Assembly (NCBI GenBank): GCA_050331095.1
Contig: JBHJHE010000024.1
Span: 1-64,000, forward strand
Length of the DNA stretch: 64,000 bases
From: MED-G105 sp050331095
Lineage (GTDB): Bacteria > Pseudomonadota > Alphaproteobacteria > Caulobacterales > Parvularculaceae
Direction: 5' to 3'
In this document: positions 26,833 to 35,792 of the stretch, piece by piece
Numbering within the stretch: position 1 is the stretch's first letter
Layout of the letters: every line of letters starts with the position of its first letter
The notes under the pieces: generated by a model
Databases searched by the model: none
What the model saw: only the letters and a program-made list of their open reading frames with translations
What the model was told of the DNA's origin: nothing
Position numbers and translations under genes: made by a program

Positions 26833-28248
26833 TTATAGTTTGTAGGCGTCCTTCGCCAGCCGGTAGGCGAGATCGTGCGCGAGCTCAGCGGCTTCGTCCT
26901 CGTCGAGGCGATGGTCCATCACGAGTTCGGCGAGGAGCGCGCAGTCCATCCGACGCGCGACGTCGTGGCGCGCCGGGATCGACAGAAAGGCGCGCGTGTC
27001 GTCGTTGAAGCCGACGGTGTTGTAGAACCCCGCCGTCTCCGTCGTCTGCTGACGAAAGCGGCGCATGCCCTCGGGGCTGTCGTGGAACCACCAGGGCGGA
27101 CCAAGGCGCAAGGCCGGATAATGCCCGGCGAGGGGCGCGAGCTCGCGCGAATAGCTCGTCTCGTCGAGGGTGAAGAGTATGACCGTCAGCCCGGGCTCGC
27201 CGCCGACGGCGTCGAGGAGCGGTTTCAAGGCGCGCACATAGTCCGTCTCGAGCGGAATGTCCGCGCCTTTGTCTCGTCCGAAGCGCTGGAAAACGAACTG
27301 GTTGTGGTTGCGGAACGAGCCGGGATGGATCTGCATCACGAGTCCGTCGTCGAGGCTCATGCGCGCCATTTCGGTTAGCATCTGGCCGCGGAACGTCTCC
27401 GCGTCCGCCGGGCTCGCCTCGCCCGAAAGAACGCGCCGGAAGAGCGTCTCCGCTTCGGCCTGCGGCAGGTTCGCGGTCGTCGCCGTCGCATGGCCGTGGT
27501 CGGTGGAGGTCGCGCCCATCTCCTTGAAGAAAAGCCGCCGTTTGCGGTGGGCGGCGAGATAACCGTCCCAGGTCTGTGCGTCCTCGTCGGTCAGCTCGCC
27601 GAGGGCGAAGACCGCGTCGCGGAAGCCTTCATAGTCCGGATCGACGACCTGGTCGGGGCGGTAGGCGGTGATCACCCGGCCGGTCCAGTCGCTGTCGCGG
27701 ATCGTCCGGTGATGCTCAAGCCCGTCGAGCGGGCCTTCCGTCGAGGCGATCGCTTCGATGTTGAACCGGTCGAAGAGGGCGCGGGGCCGGAAGGCGTCCG
27801 TCGTCAGCTTCTCGGCGATGGCGTCGTAGTAATCGTCGGCGGTCTCGGCCGTGAGGCGCGTCGTCATGCCGAAGACCTCGGCGAACACCCAGTCGAGCCA
27901 CATGCGCGACGGCGTTCCGCGAAAGAGATGATACTTCTCCGCGAGAAGACGCCAGATCCGCCGTCCGTCGGTCTCGGTCGGCGAGCCGTCGACGGTCGGC
28001 ACGCCGAGCGCCTCGAGCGGAACGCCCTGGCTGTACAGCATGCGGAAGACGTAATGGTCGGGCGTGATCAGAAGCTGCGCCGGGTCGGGGAAAGGCTCAT
28101 TAAGGGCGAACCAGGCCGGGTCGGTGTGACCGTGAGGGCTGATGATCGGCAGGTCGGCCACCGACTTGTAAAGCCGACGCGCGACGGCGCGCGTGGCGTC
28201 GTCAGCCGGGAACAGACGGTCCGGGTGCAGTTTCAGTTCAGACGTCAT
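26833..28248 (-). CDS. uxaC: Glucuronate/galacturonate isomerase
   Basis: 471 residues, normal for UxaC. It converts D-glucuronate to D-fructuronate and D-galacturonate to D-tagaturonate in the cytoplasm. Clear family blocks: LPIISPHGHTDPAWFA (metal-binding His residues), FRMLYSQGVPLEALGV, RMWLDWVFAEVFGM, IASTEGPLDGLEHH, MQIHPGSFRNHN and WWFHDSPEGM. It is the first gene of uxaC-dctP-dctQ-dctM-uxuB, which gives import, isomerisation and reduction in one transcript. A GntR-type operator lies about 215 bases upstream. Confidence 0.97.
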   Translation of the reverse strand: MTSELKLHPDRLFPADDATRAVARRLYKSVADLPIISPHGHTDPAWFALNEPFPDPAQLLITPDHYVFRMLYSQGVPLEALGVPTVDGSPTETDGRRIWRLLAEKYHLFRGTPSRMWLDWVFAEVFGMTTRLTAETADDYYDAIAEKLTTDAFRPRALFDRFNIEAIASTEGPLDGLEHHRTIRDSDWTGRVITAYRPDQVVDPDYEGFRDAVFALGELTDEDAQTWDGYLAAHRKRRLFFKEMGATSTDHGHATATTANLPQAEAETLFRRVLSGEASPADAETFRGQMLTEMARMSLDDGLVMQIHPGSFRNHNQFVFQRFGRDKGADIPLETDYVRALKPLLDAVGGEPGLTVILFTLDETSYSRELAPLAGHYPALRLGPPWWFHDSPEGMRRFRQQTTETAGFYNTVGFNDDTRAFLSIPARHDVARRMDCALLAELVMDHRLDEDEAAELAHDLAYRLAKDAYKL

Positions 28249-28462
28249 TGGCGGCGGTCATCTCTCTTTCGTTTCTTCCGTCGGCGTAGAGCGCTCAAAG
28301 TCGTCCGGGCGCGGCGCGCCCCGCCAGTCCGCCTTCCTGTTCGGTAAGGCGGTCTCGGCGTTCGGCCCCCAGTCCGCGCTTCCGTCGCCGGCGCCTACCC
28401 TCGAGCGAAACCCGATCGACACGCGTTCGGCCGCGACACCGGGCGAGCGGTCAGCGCGGCTG

Positions 28463-28479
28463 AATTGGTCATACAGATC
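28463..28479 (+). promoter_or_regulatory. GntR/FadR-type operator upstream of uxaC
   Basis: AATTGGTCATACAGATC has the exact AATTGGTCA half-site, followed by a partial right half (ATACAGA against ATACCAA). It is 215 bases before uxaC and 279 before the PhoD-like gene, so it may control the uxaC-TRAP-uxuB operon, the phosphatase, or both. Confidence 0.6.
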
Positions 28480-28518
28480 TATGCAGGAACTCACAATGGC
28501 GGACGGACGTCAATCCGC

Positions 28519-28560
28519 TCGGCGGCGGTCGGCGGTCGGCGGGCGGTGGTCGGCGGTTGG
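28519..28560. repeat. Low-complexity run of TCGGCGG-like units
   Basis: Degenerate 7- to 8-base units (TCGGCGG, TCGGCGGG, TGGTCGGCGG) repeat across about 42 bases of the non-coding uxaC/phosphatase region. It is probably slippage-prone DNA with no assigned role. Confidence 0.4.
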
Positions 28561-28757
28561 CGACGAGCGCGTTTTTTCCCGGCATGCGGGACATCGCCCG
28601 CCGCCGCTGGCGCACGTGCGCGGCGCGCAGGTTACCTCGCGCCCGGAGCCGGCGCGAGGGCGAGAGCCGCATCCTTGCGCTACGAAGAAAAATCGATCCG
28701 TAAGGGGTCGATGCCGGCGTCGCCGCCGGCCGCGAACCGATATGTGGACCACGACCC

Positions 28758-30692
28758 ATGCCAAAGACGCTGAACGCCGTTTTCGGTTGTATCCTCGGGA
28801 CCGCCGTTTGCGCGCCGGCCGCGACCGCGCAAAACGACGATCCGGACGCGCCGATGACGATGACGCTGCACGGACGCGTCAAGGGCGGCGGCAAGGACTT
28901 CATCACCCATGGCCCCATTTTGGGCCGCCTCCAAACCGACGGCGTAACGATCTGGGTAAGAACGAACAGGCCCGTCGGTCGCGACGCCGGCCTGCGGGCG
29001 TTCTACGGAACCGACCCGGCGCGCCTCGACCGTTCGACAGGCGCCGTCGCCACCGACATAAGCCGCGACAACACCGCGAGGATTGCGTTGAGCGGCCTGC
29101 AGTCCGGCGTGCGCTATCACTACGCCGTCGGCTTCGGCGACGTCGTTCACCAGCCGGAGCATCGCGGATCGTTCGTCACGGAGCCCGACCCGAAGGACTT
29201 CCGCAACGACCAGTACATTCCGGCCGGCAAGTTCAATTTCTCCTTCGTCGCGAACGGCTGCGCCCGGATGACGCCTTACGCGTCGGCGGGATTGCGGCCT
29301 CAGCAGGTCATGGTCGAGAACCACATGAACGAGGCGCTGTTCGCGCTCCACGCCGGAGACTACGTCTATGAGGAGGGTCGTCACGCCCAGGTCGAAGAGT
29401 GGCTGTGGCGCATGGGCGCACACGTCGCCGATACGGAGCTTCCCCGCGTTGTCGACGTCGCGCCGTCAATCGTTGGCGCCTGGGAGAACTACAAGATCTA
29501 TCTGTCGAGAAACTATCACCTGGCGGAATGGCACCGCAACGTGCCGACCTATTACACGTTCGACGACCACGAAGTGATCAACAACGTCTACGGTGGATCG
29601 ACGCCCGGCTTGAAGAGCCGCCGCGCCGTCTATCGCGACATCGGTCTGCGGGCGTGGGACGACTATCTTGCCTGGTCGAACCCGGTTGCGGATCGCCAAG
29701 AGACGATCTTCGGCAAGGCGCGCATGCGCGAGGGCTCGCACCTTCTCATCGACGAGAACGCGGATTTCACGAAGCTCGACCTGGCGCGCCAGAACATCCT
29801 CCATGTCCATTGGGGGCGCCCGGACGACGGCGCGCCGAGCCGTTCGGCGTTCCGGGCGGGACCGGACAATCCGAACGCGCGCGTTTACGGCGTTGAAGAG
29901 GTGGTCGACCGGCGCACGTTGCGGCTCTCCCACCCGGCTGTCGCGACGACCGAGGCCTCGCCCTATTCGATTGGCCCCGAAAAATGGGCTAAATTCCGTG
30001 TGGCGAACGTCGACTTCTTCATTCTCGACACCAGGGGCGTGCGGGACGTCCCGGGCAAGACCTTCGATATGAGCGAACCGAAATCGATGCTCGGCGCGCG
30101 GCAAAAACAGTGGCTGATCCGTTCGATGCGCGACAGCGATGCGGAGTTTTTCGTGCTCCTGTCGTCGGTCAATCTGACGATCCCGCATTCCGGCTCCGAC
30201 AATGAGGCGCCTGACGGTCAGAGGTCAGACGAAGCGTGGACCGGCTTCATGAGCGAGCGCGAGGAGCTGATCGATTTTTGGGACGGGCTTGAGCAGCCGG
30301 TTCTGATGATCAACGCCGACTTGCACAACGCGTTTTCGGCGCAGGTCACCGACAATCTGTGGGAGTTCACCGCTAGCCCGATCAATGCGGACAATCAGCA
30401 CAAGCTGCCCCAGGAAGGCGGTCGCCCGATCAACGGCCGGTTCCAATCCGGCCCGCGAGAGGTCGACATTCGCTGGTCCACCTTCTCGACGCCCGAGACG
30501 CCGCGAGAGAACTTGCGCCAACCCGTCTACACGGTGGTGAAGGTGAACAACGTCTTCAACAATCCGCGACGCGGCTCGGAGCCCTTTTGGGTCGCCTATG
30601 AGCACCCGCAGGTGATCGTTCAGTTCTATTCCGCCGTTGACGGATCGCTTCTCTACGCGGAGTCGGTGGTCGCCGGCCTCTCCCGGAAGTAG
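28758..30692 (+). CDS. PhoD-like secreted phosphatase/phosphodiesterase
   Basis: 644 residues with a signal peptide (GCILGTAVCAPAATAQ). A fibronectin-like N-terminal domain (ILGRLQTDGVTIWVRTNRP, RIALSGLQSGVRYHYAVGF) precedes the metallophosphatase domain with ALHAGDYVYEEG, YYTFDDHEVINNVYGG, FFILDTRG and LMINADLHNAF, all standard for PhoD. It should hydrolyse phosphate esters in the periplasm, binding iron and calcium as in known PhoD enzymes. It shares an intergenic region, but not a strand, with uxaC. It is convergent with GH28, with 30 bases between the stops. A direct role in polysaccharide use is unproven. It could act on phosphorylated glycans or scavenge phosphate. Confidence 0.87.
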   Translation: MPKTLNAVFGCILGTAVCAPAATAQNDDPDAPMTMTLHGRVKGGGKDFITHGPILGRLQTDGVTIWVRTNRPVGRDAGLRAFYGTDPARLDRSTGAVATDISRDNTARIALSGLQSGVRYHYAVGFGDVVHQPEHRGSFVTEPDPKDFRNDQYIPAGKFNFSFVANGCARMTPYASAGLRPQQVMVENHMNEALFALHAGDYVYEEGRHAQVEEWLWRMGAHVADTELPRVVDVAPSIVGAWENYKIYLSRNYHLAEWHRNVPTYYTFDDHEVINNVYGGSTPGLKSRRAVYRDIGLRAWDDYLAWSNPVADRQETIFGKARMREGSHLLIDENADFTKLDLARQNILHVHWGRPDDGAPSRSAFRAGPDNPNARVYGVEEVVDRRTLRLSHPAVATTEASPYSIGPEKWAKFRVANVDFFILDTRGVRDVPGKTFDMSEPKSMLGARQKQWLIRSMRDSDAEFFVLLSSVNLTIPHSGSDNEAPDGQRSDEAWTGFMSEREELIDFWDGLEQPVLMINADLHNAFSAQVTDNLWEFTASPINADNQHKLPQEGGRPINGRFQSGPREVDIRWSTFSTPETPRENLRQPVYTVVKVNNVFNNPRRGSEPFWVAYEHPQVIVQFYSAVDGSLLYAESVVAGLSRK

Positions 30693-30722
30693 CCGACGTC
30701 GGGAGAAAGGTAAGGGGCCCCG

Positions 30723-32186
30723 TCAGTAGTGCGCGGCGTTCTTGTGGGTCTCGGGCGGCGTCTCGAGGACGGCGTCGACGGCTTCGCCGTTTGCGGACAC
30801 GTTAACGAAAGTCAAATCTTCAACGTTCCTTGTGCGGAGCGGCAGCCCGGCGGCGCGAGCTCGAAGGTCGGCGATCGTGAACCCCCGGACGGGGATTGAG
30901 GGCGCGCCGACGATGCTGATCGCGGTTTCGACCGTGTCCGCCCGCACGCCGGAGAAAGTGACGTTCTCGAACAGGGCGGGATATCGGCCGCTCCCTTGTT
31001 CTTTGTAATTATTCGTGACGACGATGAGGTCCTTGGCTTTGGCGACGGCGATGCGTCGAAAATGACAGTCGCGCACATAGCCGCCACGGTCGCTGTTCGA
31101 CTTCAGATAAATACCGTGCTTGACCTCGTTCATGTCGTAGCCGTCGACGAAAACCTCCTCGACGCCGCCCGACATTTCCGACCCGATCGCCATGCCGCCG
31201 CCCGCCGTTCCGGTGTATCGGCAGTCGCGCACGACGACGCGGCGGCAGGGCCGGTCCACGCGCCAGCCGTCCTGGTCGCGGCCGGCCTTGATCGCGACGC
31301 CGTCATCGCCGGTATTGAAATCGCAGTTCTCGATGAGAACGTCCTCGCAGCTGTCCGGATCGACTCCGTCGGAGTTCACGTGTTCGCTGACGACTTTGAT
31401 GTTCCTCACCGTGACATGCCGGCAGTAGACCGGGTGAACGACCCAGAACGGACTGTCGAGAAACGTGACGCCTTCGATGAGCACGCGCTCGGCGTCGATG
31501 ATCTGGAGGAAATGCGGGCGCAGCCACCGTCCGGCTCCGAAGCGGCGCTCGTTGAGGGGGACGCCCGTCCGCCCCATCTCGCGCAGGAGCGTTTGGTCGG
31601 CTTTCTGTTTCGGCCGCATTGGCAGCCAGTTTGCAGCGCCCTCGCCGTCGAAAACGCCGGCGCCCGTGATCGCGACGTCGCTGAGCCCGCGCCCATAGAT
31701 GAACGGAGAGTAGTTATACGCCTCGACGCCTTCCCACCGCGTAAAGACGATCGGCAGATAGTGAGTCGGGTCGCCCGAGAACGTAACCTTCGCGCCCTCG
31801 CTGAGATGCAGCTCGCACCGGCTTTGCAGTTGGATCGGGCCGTCGCTGCGATACGCTCCCGGCGGAACGACGACGCGGCCGCCGCCAGCCTCGTTCGCTG
31901 CGGCGAGGGCGCTGTTGATCGCCGGGCGCGCGTCGCCCCCCGCGCTCAAGCCGAAGTCGCCCGCGTCGAAACGCCGGGCCGGCACGTTCGGGCGCACGAC
32001 GCCGGCGACGATCTCGGCGACGCGGTCGTTGAAGGCGACGCCGAGGTCGCGCGTCGACGCGTCCGCTCCCGTCCCGCGGCCGCAGGAGGCGGCGGCGAGC
32101 GCCGTCGACGCGCCCACGGTAAACGTCCGCCTCGTGATCGCGCCCGCCACGCCATCAGTTCGGGCTGGCTTGAGATCATCGGCCAT
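30723..32186 (-). CDS. Glycoside hydrolase family 28 (polygalacturonase-like), Tat-exported
   Basis: 487 residues. It should cleave alpha-linked galacturonide or related bonds in the periplasm. TRRTFTVGASTALAAASC is a twin-arginine signal. The right-handed beta-helix carries the GH28 acids Asp273 (VNSDGVDP), Asp294 and Asp295 (TGDDGVAIK), and LKSNSDRGG is the substrate-binding motif of bacterial exo-type enzymes. The segment that usually reads GHGG(x)xIGSE is GTAGGGMAIGSE, so the conserved His is missing, as can happen in non-polygalacturonase members. GGAGGAA precedes the ATG at 32186. The gene starts inside the end of the previous gene, making it last in a five-gene operon. Confidence 0.88.
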   Translation of the reverse strand: MADDLKPARTDGVAGAITRRTFTVGASTALAAASCGRGTGADASTRDLGVAFNDRVAEIVAGVVRPNVPARRFDAGDFGLSAGGDARPAINSALAAANEAGGGRVVVPPGAYRSDGPIQLQSRCELHLSEGAKVTFSGDPTHYLPIVFTRWEGVEAYNYSPFIYGRGLSDVAITGAGVFDGEGAANWLPMRPKQKADQTLLREMGRTGVPLNERRFGAGRWLRPHFLQIIDAERVLIEGVTFLDSPFWVVHPVYCRHVTVRNIKVVSEHVNSDGVDPDSCEDVLIENCDFNTGDDGVAIKAGRDQDGWRVDRPCRRVVVRDCRYTGTAGGGMAIGSEMSGGVEEVFVDGYDMNEVKHGIYLKSNSDRGGYVRDCHFRRIAVAKAKDLIVVTNNYKEQGSGRYPALFENVTFSGVRADTVETAISIVGAPSIPVRGFTIADLRARAAGLPLRTRNVEDLTFVNVSANGEAVDAVLETPPETHKNAAHY

Positions 32187-33537
32187 CGTCGTTTCCTCCA
32201 ATGCCCCCGTGGGTCCGGTTAAGCGCGCCGCCTGGCCGAGATCGCTCCGCCAGATCCGACCGCAGGTAATCGGCGAGAAAACGCATGGCGAAGGTCGAAC
32301 CCACGTCCCGATTGATATAGCGCACGCCGCTTTTTCGCACCTTGAGGCGGGTGTTGACGACTGCGCCGGCGAGATTGGGGTCCGGATGATCCGTTGAAAA
32401 GCGGTTCGCCAGAATCCAGTCGACGGCGGTTTTGATCGCGTCGTCGAATTCATCGAGGCCGTGTCGCCGCAGGCCGAGCATCAAAACGCCGTTGAAAGCG
32501 ACGGCGGACCCCGTGACGCCTGTGCGCGCCGCCGGTTGGTCGACGAAGGTGCGGTAGAAAATCGCGCCGTCCTTCGTCGCCGCGTCGCGGTAGAAACGGG
32601 CCGTTTTGGCGGCCCCCTCAAGATACTTTCGCTCGCCGCTGATTTCGAACGCCTTCAGCAGAGCTTCGGCGTTCCAGATGTTGAACCTCGGATGGACGCG
32701 GCCGCTCTTCCGGTCGTTCGGCTCGAAGTCCATCCAAAGTCCGTTGTCGTCCTGTCTGGCGAGCGCGTGGCTCGCCTGCTCCAGAAACCGGTCGCACCAG
32801 ACTTTCTCATCGAGATGGGCGCACATGTCCGCGAACAAAAAACCCTCGATGTTCGGGCGCGCGACCTCTTCGACCGGCGAGGGACCTTCGGCGGCGACGC
32901 GCGCGGCGTCCCGTTCGCCGCCGCGCACATGCGCGTTCCAGTCCGTCAGTACGACGCCGGTCTTGGGATCGAACAGGTTGTAGAAAAGCCCTTCGCCGCC
33001 TTTCACCGTGTCCGGAACGCGGGTGTTGTCCCAGAGCCAGACGCCCGAGCGGGTCGCCGCATCGGCGTATTTTGCGTCGCCGGTCGCTTCGGACAGGCGA
33101 AAAAGGCCCGGCGCGCCGTCGGAGATGGTCGTCCAATTGATCAGTCTACCAAGACGGTCGCCATGTTTGGCGTTGACGAGCCCCGCAAACGGATGCGGTT
33201 CGCGAAACTCCGTGCCCGCCCACCAGTCGCCCGCGCGCCGGGCCGCGGCGATGAGGCCGGGGGCGTCCAAAACGGCGCCGGCTTCGACGAGGCCGTAGAT
33301 CAGCTGACCCGTGTGCCAATGGGTCTCATAGATGAGCCACTCGGACGCCACGAGATTGTAGTCGGATCGTCCGGACCCGTCGTCATTCATGAGGATGGAC
33401 GAGGCGTAGGCGGAGACCTCGGCGAGGGCTTTCGCGGCCGCGGCGCGCTGCGGCGTCTCCGCCGTCTCCGCGGCCGCAGACGCGCCGAGCGCGAGAAGGG
33501 CCGCGATCAAGCGGCAAATAATGCGAACGTCGCTCAT
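32176..33537 (-). CDS. Secreted alpha/alpha-toroid protein, unknown specificity
   Basis: About 453 residues with a signal peptide (LIAALLALGASAAAE). The body is a series of amphipathic helix pairs with aromatic-acidic motifs (YETHWHTGQLIYGLVEAG, INWTTISDGAPGLFRLSEAT, LFYNLFDPKTGVVLTDWNAH, FNIWNAEALLKAFEISGERK), the architecture of GH88/GH105/GH127 and several lyase families. None of their catalytic signatures is plain to me, so no reaction is assigned. The ATG overlaps the lyase stop (ATGA at 33535-33539) and GH28 begins inside its end. Its position between a lyase and GH28 suggests it acts on the same polymer. Confidence 0.65.
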   Translation of the reverse strand: MSDVRIICRLIAALLALGASAAAETAETPQRAAAAKALAEVSAYASSILMNDDGSGRSDYNLVASEWLIYETHWHTGQLIYGLVEAGAVLDAPGLIAAARRAGDWWAGTEFREPHPFAGLVNAKHGDRLGRLINWTTISDGAPGLFRLSEATGDAKYADAATRSGVWLWDNTRVPDTVKGGEGLFYNLFDPKTGVVLTDWNAHVRGGERDAARVAAEGPSPVEEVARPNIEGFLFADMCAHLDEKVWCDRFLEQASHALARQDDNGLWMDFEPNDRKSGRVHPRFNIWNAEALLKAFEISGERKYLEGAAKTARFYRDAATKDGAIFYRTFVDQPAARTGVTGSAVAFNGVLMLGLRRHGLDEFDDAIKTAVDWILANRFSTDHPDPNLAGAVVNTRLKVRKSGVRYINRDVGSTFAMRFLADYLRSDLAERSRPGGALNRTHGGIGGNDDGR

Positions 33538-35792
33538 CAATAAGTCCAATCCGTTTGCTGCAGAACCTCGCCGGCCGCGTTCAGAAGCGCGCCACCGACA
33601 ACCGTGATCTCGCCGTCGCGCTCGACCATGGCTGCGGCGTTGAGCCGTCGGCCGCCGTCAAGCGCGATCGGCCTGTCGCCGCGCAACCGAACGGCGACGT
33701 CGATGGTCTCGCCGGCGACGATGATGCGCGCGCGGAAAACGCCGTCGGGCGCCGGCGCGCGCGTCAATTCTATCCGGGGCGGCGGCGCCGCGCCGGGCGT
33801 CGTCTGAAAGAACCAGGCGAACAGCGCCGAGCCGGCGATGGTCGTCTCATAAATGGCGAGCGGCGCAGGAGAGATTTCATTGTAGTACGGGCTATACCAC
33901 CCAAGCCACGGATCGCGCTCGCCGCGCGCGATGCGGCCGCGCCAGCCGTCGACGCCGACGGGCGTCAATCTGATTGCGGCTTTTTCGGTGGCGGCGTCGA
34001 TGACGCCCCCGCGCATTTCGGGCGCCAGGTCAGGGTGCAAATGCCATTGCGCGCGAACCGACCGCGGCCGGTCGGTTTCAACGTCGTCGACGACGAGAAC
34101 GCCGACGTCTGAAAGATGGAGAACGGCGCGGCGATGAAGGGCGAGGCCGTCGACGCCAGCGAAGCCGTCCGCATAACTTCCTACCGCGAGGCGCAAAGCT
34201 TCCGAGACGAATGCGGCCTCTCGCATCGGCTCGCTCGCCTCCAGCGCGCGAGGCCCCTGGCCGGCGCCGTCGATGAAGACAACGTTGTGCCCCGACGATT
34301 GAACGACGTATCGCCTCAGCGGATCGTCGTTCTTGTATCGGAAGCGGCCGGTGTCGACGACGAGGTCCTGATCGCCGCGCGAGATCGAGACGTGGAGTTT
34401 GTCCTGATGCTGGTGGCTGACGCCCCAGGGGCCTGCGTCGAAGAGCAGCCACTCGGCCGTCGGCCCGAAATCCGTGCGCGAGACGAACTGGCCGCCATAC
34501 GGGAAGAACCGCGACGCCGGCCCGTCGGGCCGTACGCCGCGCGCGCCATGCGTCGCGATGTAAGCCCAGTCCGGACGATCGAAAATGTCGGCGAGGCGGA
34601 GCGCGAGCTCGCGCACATTGTCGAGATCGCTATCGTTCGTGAGCGGAACGGCGCCGGATGGCCGCATCGCCTCGACGAGATAGGTCCCCATGTCCTCGAT
34701 GCGCTTCTCGATCCGCTGCGGTGGGCGGTCGCTCGCCGCGCGCATGAACTCGACGTACTGCAAAAGATATTCAAGGACCGTGCGCTGATAGTGCGCCGTC
34801 AATTCCTTCTGCACGCCCGTCGGATAGAGCTGGCGGTCGATTTCGTCCGACAGCACCTCGATCGCCCGCGCGCGCCAGGCTGGCGCGTCGGCGAACTCTG
34901 GAAAGCTCGCGGCGGCGTGCGCGAGGCCCGCCATCTCTTTTACAGCGTGGTTATGCTTCGTGCGATGGTAGCGCATCAGATGCCCCATCTGTTCTGGCAC
35001 GGACGACAACAGCGTCAGCCGACCTGCGTCGGAGAAAGCCGGTTCGTCACGAAGGCCGTAAAAGACCTGCGGCCAAACCTGCAACAGCCGCGATGCTTTG
35101 GTCATCGGCCTCCAGCTGGCGGGCAACAGCTTGTCGCTCTTGGCCTCCGGAGGCGGATAATTGGTCAACGCCCAGTCCTGGATCGTCGCATCCGCGAGGG
35201 CCGCATAGACGGGATCGCCGTCGTCGGCGTACGACTTCAGGAGCGGCAGAAGGCCGAAATGGCGGTTGTTGAAGAGGGCCCACTGAAGATCTGCGCGCGG
35301 GCCGCGGTCTTGCCAATCGATGCGGCCTTCAGGCGTTCGCTTCAATACGCCGGTGACGGATTGAAACGTGTGCGCGTCGCGGAGCGCGGCGACGGCCATG
35401 GTTCGGTGGTCGTCATATCCGCCCGGGTCGTGTACGGGCCCGCCCGTCCGCAGCCAGGCGGCGTTTTCGACTTTGCGATAATGGGCGAGAAGCGCCGTCG
35501 CCGCTGCGTTTTCGTCGTTGCGCGCGAGCGCCGCCTTGACCTCGCGCAGCGCCGGCCGCTCGAGATCGAGCGCGGCGAACAGCCGGTCCGCCCGCTCGGG
35601 CGCGTTGAGGAGAAAATCGTCGACGCTGCGAAGGCGGTTCTCGATCGCGCGCGTTACCGGCCCGCTCCGATCAAGGGGCGCGCCGACGTCCGCGCGCGCC
35701 AGCGTCGCCAACGCCGAGAGCAACAGAACGAGGTGCGGCAAGCGACTGATCGCGCCGCGGCGCCGGCGCCGGCCGATAGCGAGGTTATGCAT
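33537..35792 (-). CDS. Heparinase II/III-like polysaccharide lyase, exported
   Basis: 751 residues. It should cut a uronate-containing polymer by beta-elimination, producing 4,5-unsaturated ends for GH105 and KduI. A signal peptide (LPHLVLLLSALATLARA) precedes an alpha/alpha toroid with KHNHAVKE (Asn281, His282) and LTAHYQRTVLEY (Tyr335), then a beta-sandwich with WGVSHQHQDKLHVSI (His460, His462) and VVDTGRFRYKNDDPLRRY. This Asn/His-Tyr-His set is that of PL8/12/15/17/21-type lyases. Substrate (alginate-like, glucuronan, glycosaminoglycan-like or pectic) cannot be decided from sequence. It overlaps both neighbours in the operon by a few bases. Confidence 0.85.
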   Translation of the reverse strand: MHNLAIGRRRRRGAISRLPHLVLLLSALATLARADVGAPLDRSGPVTRAIENRLRSVDDFLLNAPERADRLFAALDLERPALREVKAALARNDENAAATALLAHYRKVENAAWLRTGGPVHDPGGYDDHRTMAVAALRDAHTFQSVTGVLKRTPEGRIDWQDRGPRADLQWALFNNRHFGLLPLLKSYADDGDPVYAALADATIQDWALTNYPPPEAKSDKLLPASWRPMTKASRLLQVWPQVFYGLRDEPAFSDAGRLTLLSSVPEQMGHLMRYHRTKHNHAVKEMAGLAHAAASFPEFADAPAWRARAIEVLSDEIDRQLYPTGVQKELTAHYQRTVLEYLLQYVEFMRAASDRPPQRIEKRIEDMGTYLVEAMRPSGAVPLTNDSDLDNVRELALRLADIFDRPDWAYIATHGARGVRPDGPASRFFPYGGQFVSRTDFGPTAEWLLFDAGPWGVSHQHQDKLHVSISRGDQDLVVDTGRFRYKNDDPLRRYVVQSSGHNVVFIDGAGQGPRALEASEPMREAAFVSEALRLAVGSYADGFAGVDGLALHRRAVLHLSDVGVLVVDDVETDRPRSVRAQWHLHPDLAPEMRGGVIDAATEKAAIRLTPVGVDGWRGRIARGERDPWLGWYSPYYNEISPAPLAIYETTIAGSALFAWFFQTTPGAAPPPRIELTRAPAPDGVFRARIIVAGETIDVAVRLRGDRPIALDGGRRLNAAAMVERDGEITVVGGALLNAAGEVLQQTDWTY

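Larger units (their letters stand above)
28249..28757. other. Intergenic region between divergent uxaC and the PhoD-like gene
   Basis: About 510 bases with no convincing gene. It holds the operator at 28463-28479 and a G/C-rich low-complexity run of TCGGCGG-like units at 28519-28560. A partial hairpin (ATCGATCC / GGGGTCGAT, 28692-28712) precedes the phosphatase gene. Promoters for both genes must lie here. Confidence 0.55.

Noticed and set aside
30694..30703. CCGACGTCGG palindrome between the PhoD-like and GH28 genes
   Set aside because: Too short, with no loop or T tract to support a terminator or operator.
35159..35167. A further exact AATTGGTCA
   Set aside because: It lies deep inside the lyase coding sequence and its right half is not palindromic, so it is probably chance.
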